NCBI GenBank assembly: GCA_003993805.1
Contig: RSEF01000019.1
Span: 11,678,353 to 11,742,352, forward strand
From: Himantopus leucocephalus
Taxonomy: Eukaryota; Chordata; Aves; Charadriiformes; Recurvirostridae
DNA length: 64,000 nucleotides
Direction of reading: 5' to 3'
This document shows positions 26,801 through 42,000 of the stretch, piece by piece (the stretch's first letter is position 1; each line of letters starts with the position of its first letter). Below the pieces are notes generated by a model. That model did not search any database. It was not told the DNA's origin and worked only from the letters and a program-made list of their open reading frames with translations. A program made the translations under genes and the position numbers.

Positions 26801-29800
26801 TGTGCCCTGCTTGGAGCTGTACTCCAAAAACATGTAAAAAATGAAGATAAGAAGCAGCTCCATGTTGAAATAAATGAGGATTCACGCCAACAATATAGTT
26901 GCTTCAGAGCAGCAAAATCAGTTCTATTGCCGGTCCCTTCTGAACTGCAGGGGTTTGGGTTTTTTTTTTTTAGTTTTTAAAATCTTTTACACTGAGAAGT
27001 GCTGATGTCTGTGTACACCCCTCCTCTGAAACAGGTGCTGCAACTGGGATAATCAGAGGGTTTACAAAAACATAAAGCTGGTTCTGACAGAGCTTTTTCC
27101 CTCTGTAATCCTCAGAATTCCCTGCAGGCATCAGTCTTTAAAAATTCAGGCCACGCCATATAGTTCCAAATACCCTTTAAAAATACTGGTGAAATAGGAT
27201 GACATTTTTGATGTGGACTATTTTGGCAGTTGGGAGAACTTTTACTGTGGAAAGACAGTCCATTTTACTTGAAATTTTACTGTTTTATTAAAGATCAAGA
27301 ACCTAGACATTTCCTTATTAGTCAGTCCACATGCATTTATTAATAAAAGTCTTTAGAACCAGCCTAGAATTATTCCTATTTTATGGCTAGGAAAACTGGA
27401 TTAAGAATTTATCCTAACTCTCACAGGCAGTCAGCACCAGCAGAAACAACGCTACGTCTCTTGGATCTCATGGCTTGGCTATCCATCAAAGGAGTAATTC
27501 ACCAGTCCTGTAGAACAAACTTTTAGGAAACACACTCTGCTTACTATTAAAGTCTATTTTACTCTGAATAACTAAAAAGGATAGGTTGATTTGAGTGATG
27601 ACAAGCAATATTATTTCACAGTTAAGAAACCTAGCAGTTACACTATTAAGTAAATAAAAAAAATTACATAGGAAAATCCCTGTTGGGGGGCTAGAGATAC
27701 AAGTTATCCGTGCCCCACGTACTTCACACAATTTAGGTTTTGGTGCCCATGTCTGCATGTAACACTACTTGCTCAACAGGACAGTCAAATTAAAGCAGAG
27801 TGATTCAAGTTGCTTTGGGAAAATGAATGAAATAAAGAACGATGAAAACTCATTACTAGATCTGGAGAGTAATGTACCAAGCAGCAAGTTCATTGAGACC
27901 TGTGAATGCCCAGCATTTCTGAAAAGTAAGGTCAGAAGTACCAACTTTGCAGACAGGACTTTGAAAGGACAGAAGTCTGTGACTTCGATGGGTTAAAACC
28001 CACAGTCCCCAGTGCCATTTTCCTGTAATTCTGTTACTTTTCATTACATTAAAAGGTCAGACTATTCCAGATCCTTTACTACACATTCTCGCGAAATCAA
28101 AGCACAACTTTCTTCGGTGGGTTTTTTTGTTTGTTTGTTGGGGGTTTTTAAGCATGTAAAATCTGCATCATGCTTATACTATTTTCCTTCCAACCTAATC
28201 GATCTCTGCTATTTTCAGACAAACTATCAACTGGAACGTAGAAATATCTAACAAGTTCAGTAAACTGTAAAGCATTTTCTAGCTGTGTGTAGGAAGCTAT
28301 ATGGCAGGATAGCCAGCTGGGCTAAAATAGAATTCTTTTCTGCCTTTCACATCAATTCACTTTAAACAAGAATTTTTAGCCCTGACAGATGCTTCCATAT
28401 GACTCATCTTGATTTCTTAGCTGATATCAGGAATCAAGCCAGGGTCACAAACCTGGGAAGTTGATAGTCCAATGCAGTAATTGGTAACTCGGAGATAGAT
28501 CTAACCTAACACATCCATCCTCTCTTTTCTTTTCTCTGATTTCTGTTACCTTGATTTTAGTGTCTTTGAGGCTCAGTGCAACCTTCCTTCATTACTCCTC
28601 CAAGTAGGAGACACTTGCTGGATTTTTGCTGGTACAAAGCTTAGCTTTCATTAGAATTGGATTAAAAAGCTCACCCACCTTCTCCACCCAAACATAACTC
28701 AAAAGGAACAGACAAGATATTCCCATTTTCCAAGACCTCATCTCTAAGGGTCTTCTTGCTTTTGCTGGCCAAACACTGAGCAGCAGTTTCCTCTGGTCTA
28801 CCTCAGCAGACTTGCTTTGCAGTCTCATTTGCAGCTGAATGTTCATGTTTTTCTGGTAAAGTACCAGGAGACAGGACATCACTTGGAAATTTTCATGTCC
28901 AGCCTGTGTGCTACAGCAGGGCAAATTCTGCTGGTTTTATGCATACCTCAAGCAAAGGTGGCTTTTTTTTTCCCTAACTTTCAAGAGTGGAAAAATATAC
29001 TATAATAATACAGCTAGGCGGTTACAGAATCCAGGTCCTTTTGCAAGGAGTTAAAAACATTGATAAAATTTAGGTATAAAACAGATACACAAAAATTAGA
29101 GACACAAACACGCCCCACCTCACCCAATTAATCACTGGGAAAATACAAAATACTAGTCACAGAATTTAACAATCAGTGGCTATCCTATAGCTTGAGTCAC
29201 ATCTTCAAAATCTCCTTTGCGCTAAGGTTGACTGAAGATTGTATCCTCATATCAAAATTACTCCTTTGGGCTTTGGTTTCTTTTAATTGCTTTTCTGCAG
29301 GACTCAAAAAAAACCCCACCACCTCAGAAGAGCACTTCCAATATGGCATCAGATAAGGATTTTCTTTACAGGACATATGGCTGCCTTCCTCTACAGTAAA
29401 AGCAACTACTGCAGGGCCAGTTCCTTTCCCTTCGTAGTATCAGATGGAACCACACAGACAATGGAAACTCCCTTGGAACGCACAAAGTTACCACTGTAAC
29501 CAGAGGTAAAGTAAGAGACAATAATCTCACATTTTTGGGTTGTTTAAGGTGTTTCTTGCTTATTTCCTTAGTGTGTTTGCCATAATGCTCTAAAAAGGAT
29601 ATATATTAACTAGTATATAAATATACCAAAAAGTTACAAGGATGTGTAAACTACATGACAAATGGCCTAGGTGAAGACAGTTCCAGCTAGCTGCAAATCA
29701 CAGCTTTCTGGCCATCAACTCAGCTTCTGAAACCATCCCAAGAAGTCTTCTAGAGTCCAGGTCAGCAACTGCAAAACTTCATGTCTCAACACGGCTCAAA

Positions 29801-32800
29801 AGAAAATCCTCTTCCCACAGCAATCATCAGGGTCATTGATGACTTTTCCAGGCATAGACAGATGAGAGTAGTGCAAAACCTTCTGCCCACCCTCCTCCGC
29901 AGTAATTCTCCCTGGAGTTTTGGATTTGTCAATCTTTTATTCTGTTAGATCCCATTAAAAATAAAAAATGCAGAAGTTAAACAAAAGTCCTCATGTGTGC
30001 ATATGGACAAAGGATTTATTTAGCTGCATTTCTCTTGTCCTTTTTCCATATTACTGGCTAATTATAAGAGAGGAAAATACAGATATCTTTGCTACTTCTC
30101 CAAGGTAAAATACCCAGAACTGTCATCCAGCACAGTGACTGATGCTTAAAAATCAAGCCAAAGCTGTACTCGAAATGTCTGGGAACATGCTCCTCCTGTG
30201 ATTTATTTGTACACAGATATTCAATCTCCTCATCCCTCACACTGATTACCTAACCAGTCATCATAACACATCTCAGAAGAGAAACTATGCTACCTCCCTA
30301 TGACCCCTGATCTTACAAAGAAGATGGGGATAGGGAAACAAAAATTCCAACTTATCTGTAATTTTCTGTTCGTTAGCTCTCCAGAAGGGTAGTGGCAACT
30401 ACCAGCTGGAGAAGCCATGAAGCACAACTGTATGCTGCCTACCAGCAAACAGTCCACCACGCTTCTCTGGTTTAAGTAGATGTGTTGTCTTGGCAAGGTT
30501 GAAAGGACAAAAGACTGCTATGATCTTTCACTAACTCCAGGGCAGGGATGTAGACTTAAATGTGGCAATTCTGAATCATGTTCATCGCATTACTGGTGGA
30601 TGCATGCAAGGAAAAAACAACCAACCAACCAGTCAGAACAGTAGGGTGGCAACATGCATTTGCAGGAAGGCAGACGGGCAGGGGCAGCATATTCTCATAC
30701 TGGGCGAGTGTACGTGAAAGCTTGTAGTGACAGAATGCATACATAGAGGTTATACAATAAACTCCACATTTTATCAAGTCACATCAAAACTACATCTAGG
30801 AAGTGATGCCACACTACAGAATTTGGAGAATGGATTTTTATAAGTCGTAGTCCCCTCATTGCTTCAACATATGGCAAGCAGGGAAAGTATGTCAGTTTAC
30901 ACGGTGCTAACATCCGCCCTGTGGAGACGTAAGTCAAAGGAGAGGTTCAGGAAGGGTAAAAATGATGCATTGATTCCAAACTTCCTTTTTGAAGTTACAA
31001 CCATGTTATAATCGCAAAGAATTAGGTCACTCTGGGTTTTCCCCAATATGACTCTGCCCTGAATAGATGGATTTAATTCATGTTTGGTATATTGCAGGTT
31101 GAGAACAAAACGTTTTAGAGCCATTTCAAGGTAGCTACTGCTCATTAATCCAGGTTCTTTGAACTACTGTCCCAGTGAATACAGCAAAAAGCAAGTGACA
31201 CATACGGTTAACACTTCATGTTTTGCCAACCAGCAAGAAGGAAGAAAAGAAGGTTTCATTTTAGATAGAGCAAGAGCTATATAATTGCTAAAGAAATTAA
31301 GAATAATTACAAGCGGTTTGCCTAATAATTACCTGTCATTACATTTTTTTGTAGCATAGAGGGTAGATACATCTACAAAAAAGAGAAGGAACGATCATGT
31401 TTTTTGGAACGGCAGAGATGCACAGCATGTGGCTACACGGTAATCCTGACTGGTACACGCACACAGACTGCCAGGCTCACTGTCCCCTCAAAGCACAGAG
31501 GGATGATATCGCAGTCAATGCCCTGGCTTGCGATTCCACCTGATTCTATCCTCAGCTCCAGCACAGATTTATGGTACTCCCTCAGCCATGTAATCTGTCT
31601 ATGCCTTAGTTTTCCGCTTATAAAAACAGGATCATAATTGTTCAGTAAATAGCATATTTATGAAGATACGCTCATTCACGTGCCTTGGAGAGGAACCCCA
31701 CAGAAAAAAAAAAGTAAAAATGAGATAAATCAACATCTGTCACACAGCGCCCAAGTGAGTGGCCCCACAGATTGCCACATGCTGGGATGTTTCCCTGACT
31801 CCCATTTTCCATCCATCACAATGCAGAGAAATAATTGAGATCCGGAATCTATCCCTTAAGGGGATATTTATCCTCCATGAAAGTACAGAATAGACCCCTT
31901 AAAGTGAATAAACTGTGAACTTCTAAACATTTGAGTGACAGCGTGAACTTCTAACAGAAAGAGTTCTTTGCAAAGACAAGGACATATCTCCAAAACTGCA
32001 GAAGAAACTAAAGGACTTCTGCATTTTAAAAATACTCATACCCAACAGGAACCAAACAGATTTAGGCAACAGTATTAACTGTTTACAACTGTTACTTAGG
32101 GGAGCATTGATGGACTGAAAGACCCACCTTGGAGGGCTACATAATTAAGTTAAATTGATTTAGAACTGAACTAGAAAGGGAAGGGTTAGTACATACACAT
32201 GTGCATGTTAGGATGAGGTACTCTTGTGTTAGTTACCTGTCAAGTTGTACAGATAAACAACACCATATTTCAGCAAAAACCAAATATTCTCTCTCCTGCT
32301 GAGGTTATGGGGCAGAAAACACTTTATAATTTAGAAAGGTAGAAGAGGAACATGCAAAACAGTCCCTTTTGGAGGTGAGACAGAAGGGATTAGTAGGGCA
32401 CATCTAGAAGCACTTAGACTGTGTACAAGAGAAAGGGGTAGAGAATCCTTGTTTTCAAACCAGTTCTACCAGTAATCTTTTACTGCTACACATACAGGAC
32501 TTAATTAACATCTCTACAACTTTGCCATATTACATGCTATATAAATGCTATTATTATTACTATTGTTATTATGATCAAGCTTCAGTACACAGTACAATTT
32601 TAAGGACAACTGTTAAACTGCTATAATTAAAGGGTCCTGCTGAGAATCTGAACAGCTCTTTGCTGTAGTGTTGTAAGAGGGTACCCGACTGGCGTGCTCC
32701 CCGATGCTTTCGCTGATCCCCTGCAGAGACGCTAGCTGCCAAACCTACTTGCTTAGCAGCTTGTTCCTTTCTGCCCTTTCTTGACTGGACTATGTGAACA

Positions 32801-35800
32801 CACAGTAGCAGATGAAAGTCTGCTCGTGCTCCTGCTTCGTTTAGCTGTTGGAGCACAACCTTAAATTGCCAGAGAAGAAAGCATAACCAGGTGCAGAAAC
32901 AGCTTCAACCCTGCTGTCACTAAATCCATCTAGCTGAGCAGAAGAAAAATACAGAAGCCAGCTCTCACAGACTCACATGGTGGGATTTTTTTTGTCATTG
33001 TTGTAATGGCTTTTAGACCACCCTCCAGCCCATTTTCAGCTAATGTGGAATTGTTTGCACTGTACATTTTTTGTTTCATGCAATTTAGTTTTAGAGTGAG
33101 ATACTATGAAAAAAAGCGGTGTTGAGCAAAGCAGGTCCATTCACTAAGAATACGTTACTGATCCTAGAACCCCTCTAGAGATAATACAGTTCCCACCTTC
33201 AAAAAAAAAGATATTAAAATACTTACAGTAAAAGCCTGTCCTCTTTTCTGCACTAAAAAGAAAACCGTCTCCCACTAGCTTCTGACAGCATGTGTAAGCC
33301 AGACTGAAAATTCAGGGCTTGAGTGCTTCCCTGAGAGGAAAACCACATTGCAACGAGACACAGAGAGCTGCTTGAGAAATGATTCACATACGGAAGCAAG
33401 CTGGCTTCACCAGCGCTTTGGCATTCAGCACACACACGCACACTTGCTTACTCAGGGGAATTAGAAATATTATATTTTCATCAAAGCAAGGAGGATTTAT
33501 GCAAGAAAGCCATTCGTATCCCACCTCCAAAACACTGAGATGCTTCAATCCATAAAGCAGATGAAGAGCTTCTTTCAGTATCCCGTCATCCCCAAGAGCA
33601 GAACTGGACACCAGGCAGAGAGCATGAAACCCAGACTAGTCTGCATGATCCAATCAAGTGAAAACATGCAATATATACAATGCTGGAAGGGCAAGGAGGT
33701 GGCCATAGAAAGAAGGCATTTTTTAGAGGAAACCACAGACACAGCTTTCAGAAGTTTTTATATTCCATGCTAATAATCTCTCCCCCAGAGTGCCAGCAAT
33801 CACGCCCAGGACACCTTGCAACATTTCCCTTGCCTTCACCGTTGCTTCAAAAAAGTGGAAAAGCGTGTGCGTGCAGGGAGGGAAGATACATTAAGACAGA
33901 GGCTTTCATACAAGAAGTAACTAGAATCAGTCCTGAGTGAGTTATCTTGAGCTGTCCAAGAAGCGTCAATCTGTTCTTTATTTAGAAGAGAGCAAATAAG
34001 GGACAAGAGTGAGCATTGCTCAAGAACGTTCCCCTTTCTTAAGCTTTCTGAAGAGAATTTAGTTTCTAAAAACAGGAAGAAAAGCGCCAGAGGTCTTAAC
34101 AGAGTTAAAGCAGGCAAAGATAGTATCAAGTTGGAGGAAACAGAAGGGATGCAAAGAGAAATCTAATCTAAATTTCAAATGCAGAAACCTAAAGTGTTTA
34201 GAACTGGGATTTTTGTTTGACTCTGTCCAGAGAGGGGGCTGTTCACTCTCTGATGTCTCTGACCTGAGACATTCAGACTGTGACTACAGATGAAGAATTC
34301 TCTCCTGAACTGCAGAGAGGGATCCTTTCCCAGCAGTGTGGGCCTAGTATGTAAGCAATGTTGATGCTACAGTAGTCATCTCATAATAGAGAGATAGGGA
34401 AGACTTAAAATATGAGCCTAGAAAGTTGCTGCACCTGAATAGTTCAGCGTTATTGCACCCTCTGGAACTCCTTACTCTAGGTGCCAAAAGGACTTAAAGG
34501 AAGCTAATGTTATGCCAAGAGTAAATTTATGTTTTCAGTGCTGGCACCTGTTATTGCAGAGTAACCAAACCTTAAGACACAGACTGAGTCCAAGCTGAAT
34601 ACCTTCTGAAGGTTATGGATTTGAGATCCAAATTTCTCATGATACTCTTAAGAGTGAGGAACTCTTGCCTTTGGATCTTAAAGACCAGAACAAGACAAAG
34701 ACCACATCATTACCTATTTAGTATGTGATAATAGTCTATATTTGGCAGGTCTCAAGCATACATTATTAGTTATATGTCCCTAACATTCAACCAATCACAC
34801 CAGGTGCTATTCCAAGTTCACTGACACCCGTAGTACCAATCCTCGTAACCAGCCTACTTTGCAAATTTCTTCAGTACCTGAGTACAGGCTGTGTGATCAC
34901 AAGCAAAAGAACTTATCCATTCTGCATTTTTATACATAAAACATTTAGAGCTTGAGATTATTCACAGCTCAGATAAGTACGTATGACAAAGTACTGCCTA
35001 ACAAACTTCTTGTAGATATTGTGATCTACATGAACTGTGTTTCTCCCCCCTGAGGAAGTGACACTACATCCAGCAATACGTGCATAGGCAACAAGGTCAC
35101 TTAGGTATCCAGTGGAGGGACTGTAAGTCACTCTCTCGGCTTTGATTATGGACTACCTTCAAAACTGAACAGATACAGCTGAAAAATACTGACTCGGAAG
35201 CAAACGACTGCAGGTCCCTGGACCCTGAACTCATAAATGGGAGGGACATCAGTTGCATACACCTCGCTGAAAAGCTTCTTTGTCTGAAGGAAACAAACAC
35301 ACTTTTTGGACTGCAGCACCCAGTCTCTTTGCCATTGCTGGTGAGTTTGTACAGGCTCAGTGGGAGAGCAGCACTGTCAGCTCAATAGGTTTCCCTATCC
35401 TTCAACCAAGAGAAATAAAGAACTGAAGTGAGGGGAGTGGAGAGAGGAGATGAGCTACTATATTTCATTCGCAAAGATATTTTTAGCTTTGATAAATATA
35501 ACTTGACCAAAACCTAAAATTGAAAATGCTTGGATGCAAAGAGACAGTCACAGCATTTACATGCTTCAGCTTTGGTAGACAGACTGGAATAGTGGCATAC
35601 AATTTCCCCAAACCCAACAAGAACAGACAGTACATTTGTTTATTTAGAGGTTTTCTGGTAGCACTTATTGCTATAATTATCTGCTCTCTTTACTTAGACC
35701 AAAGAATTAAGCTGCACAAAACCTTCTGAATTGAAAAATTGCCTGTTTAATGAACAGAGAGCCCAGAAACAGACAGCTAAAATGAGTTGTCCGGGCTCAT

Positions 35801-36052
35801 CTAGAGAGCTTGTGGCCTGTCCAGGGCCTTCACCATAATTACTTTCACACAGCCAGGCTGAGAAAACAATTTCAATAAGTGCTATAAACTTTTTTAAAGA
35901 ATCCGCCAGGTTGTCACCCAACTGGTAAATTTGGTTGACAGACAAAATAACAGTGAGCGTATCGCTTGCATGCTGCTCAATCCACTAGCTCCCACGACTC
36001 TGCAACAAGGTATAAGAGAACGAGACCAAACCCCACTAATCAATACACCTTT

Positions 36053-36078
36053 AAAATAATAATAATAATGATAATAAA
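36053..36078. repeat. (AAT)n-type microsatellite
   Basis: This is a short run of AAT/ATA units with one ATG interruption, intronic to SPECC1. Confidence 0.75.
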
Positions 36079-39000
36079 TTCAAATGCTTTATGTTGCAAG
36101 CGGCACTGCCTATGCAATTTTATAAGAATGACTATAGATGAGACAACTCAATGGAATGGGCAAAGGGCAGAATCTCTAGTGGCATAGATTGAGAAGCAAA
36201 TGCACACAAAGAATGTGGGAAAAGAGGCTCATGCACGTAACAAGATTTAAAATATCTTTGCATTTGCAGATATTTATGCTATATTTAACTGCTTTTTGCA
36301 TGCAACAATCTTAATTACAAAGGAAAGAAATTCCATAAACAAGGCTATTATGTCAATAACAATGTCTTTGTAAAGCAAGTCTCTAATTCAGTTATAAAGC
36401 TTGGAATATTACTGTCTGGAGTTATAAAACCAAAAGTAATTACAAAGGAAAGTCTGCATCAGACAGTGAGTATTAGTGGAGTCAGGCCATGGCTTTGGGA
36501 CAGCATTTACTCCGTGCTTTCTTCCTTTTTGTACATAACTGAGACAAACTTCTTTATTTTCTCAGTTCCACTACAGATGTCAGGAAGTTCAAGCAGCTAG
36601 TGGACATTTGCAGAATGAATCATGGGGCACCACGTTTCATTTCGACAAAAACAACCGCTGTTCAGTTAAAAAGATGATGCTGATGAAATGGGTGGATATG
36701 GAAAGTGATCTCCTGCAACTGTTGCCAAAAAGGCTCCGCCAGTGCAAGAAAGCTGTGTGTTCTGACTTGGGGAACTCAGATTATTATTTTTTTTATTTTA
36801 TTCCCCCCTCCCGTTCTTAGGAGGCTATTATACAGCTTCATGCCCCCACTCATATACTTGAGGGGCTCAGCCTGTGGCATGGCTACCAGCTCTGATCTGG
36901 AACTGGAGAAAATACTTGTTGTTGGGAGAGACTAGAATCATTAAATTTGGAATAAAGGCAGATATGTTTTATGGAACATGGAGTGCTACAGGAGATGAAA
37001 AACAGCTTCCTCTGGTGCCTATTGCCAAAATTTCAGAAGACCAGACAACAACTTTAAAATTTCCAAGGGAACAGCCACAAAGTAAGTCAAAAATAGAATT
37101 AGGAAATTGCCTGTTTCAAAAGTAAGAGTCTGTAAGGCGCCAGCGTTTTTCAGCATTTCTGTCATTTCCAAGTAGAACACTGAAGAGTTAACAGACATCT
37201 ATCTACCCCAAAAAAAAGCCAGCCCACAGAAAATGGCAAAATAAGGAAGGAAATCTATGCGGTGAAGGACTATTCATTGTATTTCATATATTTAAAATAA
37301 GAGTCTCTGGTCTCTTTTGCACATATTTATCCAAAGTTCATTTTTCTCTGCAATTTTCAAATGTCTTCACTTTCACAGGCAGAGACCAGCAACAAAACAA
37401 GGATAGCTTTATTGTAGTCATCCTTCTACTCAAAATGCAGATAAAACTTAAATGTGTTAAAAAGGCAATACTCAGTGCTCTTCCCTGAAAGGGGAAAATA
37501 CAACTTTTGGTGTTCTTTTTTACTTCACTGAATTTTTCTGTTTCAACGACTAAATGAAAGACTTAGAGGAAAGGGAGTATCTCCATTCTTTATTATTCCT
37601 CACTGTTAGTTTTCTGATATATAGGCTATAATGTGGCATTCATTAACAATTCATAGAGAATTACCATATTCAAGCAGCACAGCAAGTTTTACTACCTACA
37701 CAAGCAAAATACTGTGCAACCCTACTTGCTCCCTTTGCTTATTGTCCAAGAGGGATCACATGCTGGAAAAACTTGCATTTTATCACCTAACGGGAAAGAA
37801 ATTACAACAGGTATCCATTAGAAACGCTAAGGAGCCTTGAACAGAAAACCATTTCATTAAATTTTTGCTGATCACTGACAATGGAGAGGTGTGCAGGAAA
37901 ATTAAGGACTGGAGAAGATGTGTGCTGGAGGCTGCCTTAGAATTAAAAAAACCCAATGGGATGGTGGAGGAATGGCCCACTGCTTTGAACTTTTTGGTGC
38001 ATTTCAGGGCGATGCAAATAAAAGACCTGATTTGTCAGCTCTGTTTCAAAGGGACTTGCAGTGGAACTGCTGACAGCCCCTGAATGGCAACAGAACTGCG
38101 GGTTATGCCTAGATGCACCGAGTGCATCACAGGGAGCCCAGTAGCAACAAAAACTAGGACAAATTAACAGAGAAAACCAATGAAGCACAAGGAGTTCAAG
38201 TCCCAGGAGATGAACAAGCCCTCTAATGTAGATCAGGATTTCAGAAAAAAAGCTATTGGTAAGTTTGATTCCCCATATAGCAACGTCTTAGGGTTTCTGT
38301 CTTGTTCTTACTCTCTGCATCTTTTACAGATTACTTGAACAGAATCAGCTGATAATTGCAGTAGCTTAACTCATCTATTTTACAGATAGGGAAACAAAGG
38401 CACCTAAATGACTGACAAAATATCACAAGCTAGTAAGGATCTACAGTGCCCATTGATTTTTAGCTCCCATATATTAAGTCAGCAGTTTTGCAAAAGACAT
38501 GCATATTGTTATATGTAGGCACCCTGAATCAGAGCATAAAAGTTTGGCTTTGGTGACATAACCAAATCCAGAAAAAAGGGAGAATCTGAATTAAAGATCA
38601 GCAATTCCTTGCTTCCAGACAGTTTGTATGAATGAACATGTTTGCTGCTGCTTAAACTTTTAAATCAACTTAGCACACTTGAGAAATTTAACCATGCAGC
38701 TGAAATTTGAAGTACCCAAGCACTGAGATCCTCCCAGTATTAACCACAGTGGTACAGAATAACTACTAAGAAACATGCAGTGGTACAATGCAAGCAAATT
38801 CCATTCTGAGATTCAGGTGCTACTTTCAAGATTTCTTACGAAAATTTTTTCCTTGGATTTCTTGGTTAGTAATCATAATTACTTCAGATTTTAAACCCCC
38901 AGTCCAAATTTGGCATACAATAAACATTATAACTAAAATAAATTATGAGCATTTTTAAGGTCAGCAAAAAAGATCTTAGTATGTGGACCGTGTTACCTAT

Positions 39001-42000
39001 GAGACAGGTAAGGACAAATATCAGCGCTTCATCAGTATGGACTCATCCTCCAGACAGGTGGAACTCTTTCCATCACAGAGGTGCACGGTACCACTCGCTC
39101 TGGCTCTGTCATGTCAGTTTTCCCCACACACAAACAAAGAAAGGGAACGCAAATTGAACTCTCCTCAAGGTCTGTACAAGAAAATGGGAGGCTGAGCTTA
39201 CAGAACAGCTACGCTGAACAGCCCGTTGCACGAACAGAAGCCTCCCTTACCAAAAAGTAGAAGGCCTAAGTGCCAAAAGCAGCAGGCACAGCTAGTGAAG
39301 TGGGAGAGCGGCAGAAATAGGTGCTCAGCTTTCCAAGTTTCTATAAAAGCAAGTGATAATTTAAGATCTCCAGCAGATACTTAAAACAGGAGGGTAATGA
39401 AGCAAGAGAACAGATCGCCTGAAAAGGAAGTATCTTATAGAATTTGTGACCTGTTTACCATAAATAAAAGCAAAACAACCTCCTGAGGTGACAGGGGGCA
39501 CAAGGGACATTGGTGAACCTGTCATGTGGAAAAGCCTATAGAAACCACTGTCATTACAGAGCAAAAGGGGATTGATTGGCCAAGCAACAAGAACATGGGA
39601 AAGAAAGCAGGTATGAGAGACGGAAGGGGGAATAATAGGAAATCCAGGACAACAGGAAAGTCACTCTGGATATTGCCCAACTAACACCGCTAGCCTGGTA
39701 CACAGCAGCTGAAGGTGTAGAGCAAGAAAGCAGCAGTTTGGGAGTACAGAGAAATGAGAAGAGAACACGCAAGCCAGCTCAATTTTTTTTTTTCCTCCTT
39801 GACACTGAATCACTCAGCAATGCTGCCTGCTCCTATGGCAAGTGGAATATCACGATTTGCATCCTTCATTAGGATTAATTAGTTCACTTGTTGACAGTAT
39901 GGAAAGAAAGGCCAAGTGTTGGCTCAGTCGAGGAGAGTGACATTTTCTTCTTCCAGCAGGAGCTTGCTGGTGTAAGGCTCCAGGGAAGGCTTGGTCTGTC
40001 CCTGCCCACGTAACTGTCCGTTAGTCTCTGATCTGAGGACAGACTCCAGAATTGATCTTACCCCTTCCCACTGTTATTCCACATCCACTGTTATTAAAAA
40101 TAAGAAATGTGTTATTTTTTTCCTCTTTGCTATTGTGCGTGATCTTATTCAAACCGTGAAAACAACAGCCTAAGCATTTTGCCCTGTTGTATCTCAGGGA
40201 GCTGGAAACCTTCTACCAGCAAGAAACTCTTACAGCAGTTACCATGGTGACACTGGTAATAGATATTTAAAGGCAGCTCACTCATAATCACATCTATTAG
40301 ATATCAGGAGGCTTTCTTAAGAAAGACACAAAAAGCTTGAAACCAGGGAACCAACCAGGCTTAGTGATGGTATAAGTGGACATAAAATTTATGAAGAGAG
40401 ATCTGCTTATACCACCATTTAGCTGGACACAAAGGACCCCTGTTCAAATCTGAAATGGCACTGAAGCTTGCAGAATAAACTATTTTTAGTTAGTCATTTA
40501 AAAATTGGTTCCAAAAGCCTCAGTTCAATAGCGGTAGCTCTATAAATCCTTTCAGAGAGGTCATTGCCAGAAGCATAATAAAAAGCTGTGCTACAGCTCA
40601 TCCCACATTAGAACCAGGCTGCTGGAAATTCCCCGGCCTACCAACGTCACCTGGAAGGGGTTCCTTCCAACAGAGAAACATCAGTGGTGGCTGCAGATTA
40701 CGATCCTGTATGCACCCACCCCAATGGCCTGACACCAGGGAACTGATGTGCCCCTTTCCTGCAACACAGCCACAAACCCATCTTGAAAGGGATCTTGCCT
40801 CCCCATCTGAAGGGCTGGGTAGCCGAAGGAATAGTGTCATACTGCTTTTTAGACTTTATTACGCAGTGAGGAAACTTGAATCTGGGTAAACATGAAGCTC
40901 ACGGAGTTGAAGAGGTATATTTGATTATATAAGTGTTAAATACTTGATTTCTTTAGGTTCTAGTCTGTAGTGTTCCAGTCCACTGGAATGTAACGAAGAG
41001 AAACTGCAGAACTGGATCTCTAGATATGAAGCCACTTCACCAAGCTGGCTAAGCCTATGTAACAGTCATCAAATGGAGATTTCCTTTCTCTCTTTGCTGC
41101 ATATTTCCATGACAACTTCCCCCAGTATCAATGTCTTTATATTGGAAAGGTCTCTCCAAAGAGAATTTAGGCTTCTATAGCAACAGCTAAAATCCCTGGG
41201 AGATGATGATGTCTGAAACTTTATACAGATCTTTTTTTAGACCATGAGTTACAACACCAAGTGCATTTCGATTTTCATAGGTACAAACAAAAATATTTGT
41301 AATATTAGGGATTGTGAAGAGGGGAAGGAATAACTTGCTGAAGTGGGGCAAACACAAAGAAACCACCTTACTTTCAAAAAGGACGTGCACTTTGAGATAC
41401 AAAATGTTACAGAGAGCAGACAGGATCATACAGTCATCTTGAAAACCCACATCCTGCTCCTTCTCTCCGAGTTACAGAACACAGTCACAAGGAACAAGTC
41501 TGCTGATCCTAAAAGAAGATTTTATTGAAATATCTCTGCAGTCTATCTTACATTGACCTAAAGAAAAAAAAATTTAAAAAATATCAGTGAGCCACGATGC
41601 CTTTTCAGTTTAACTTCCGTATACCTGCCATCTAGCTAGAGTCCAACCTTTTTTCAGTACTTTAGCTGTTTGCTGTGGTAGTGACAGTATTCTCCAGCAA
41701 AAGCCTGGAGAAAAAAAGCTGTGCTACCTTAGAAGAAAAAAAAAAACAAACCACAAACAAAACCACAAAACAAACCTGCACAAATAAATTGGTCAAACCC
41801 ATATAATGCCAAGGGAAGTACAGAAGTTACAGCAACTCTCCTTCACTGAATTTAGGTATAATTCACAAAGCATTTCTCCAATACCCTTTCAAACATAAAA
41901 TTTTTTAAACAACAACAAAAAAATGACTACGTTCACAACCTGGATGAGAAGTGGGAAAGCATCAGCCTTAATATATATAGATGAGAAGACTATAGCATGG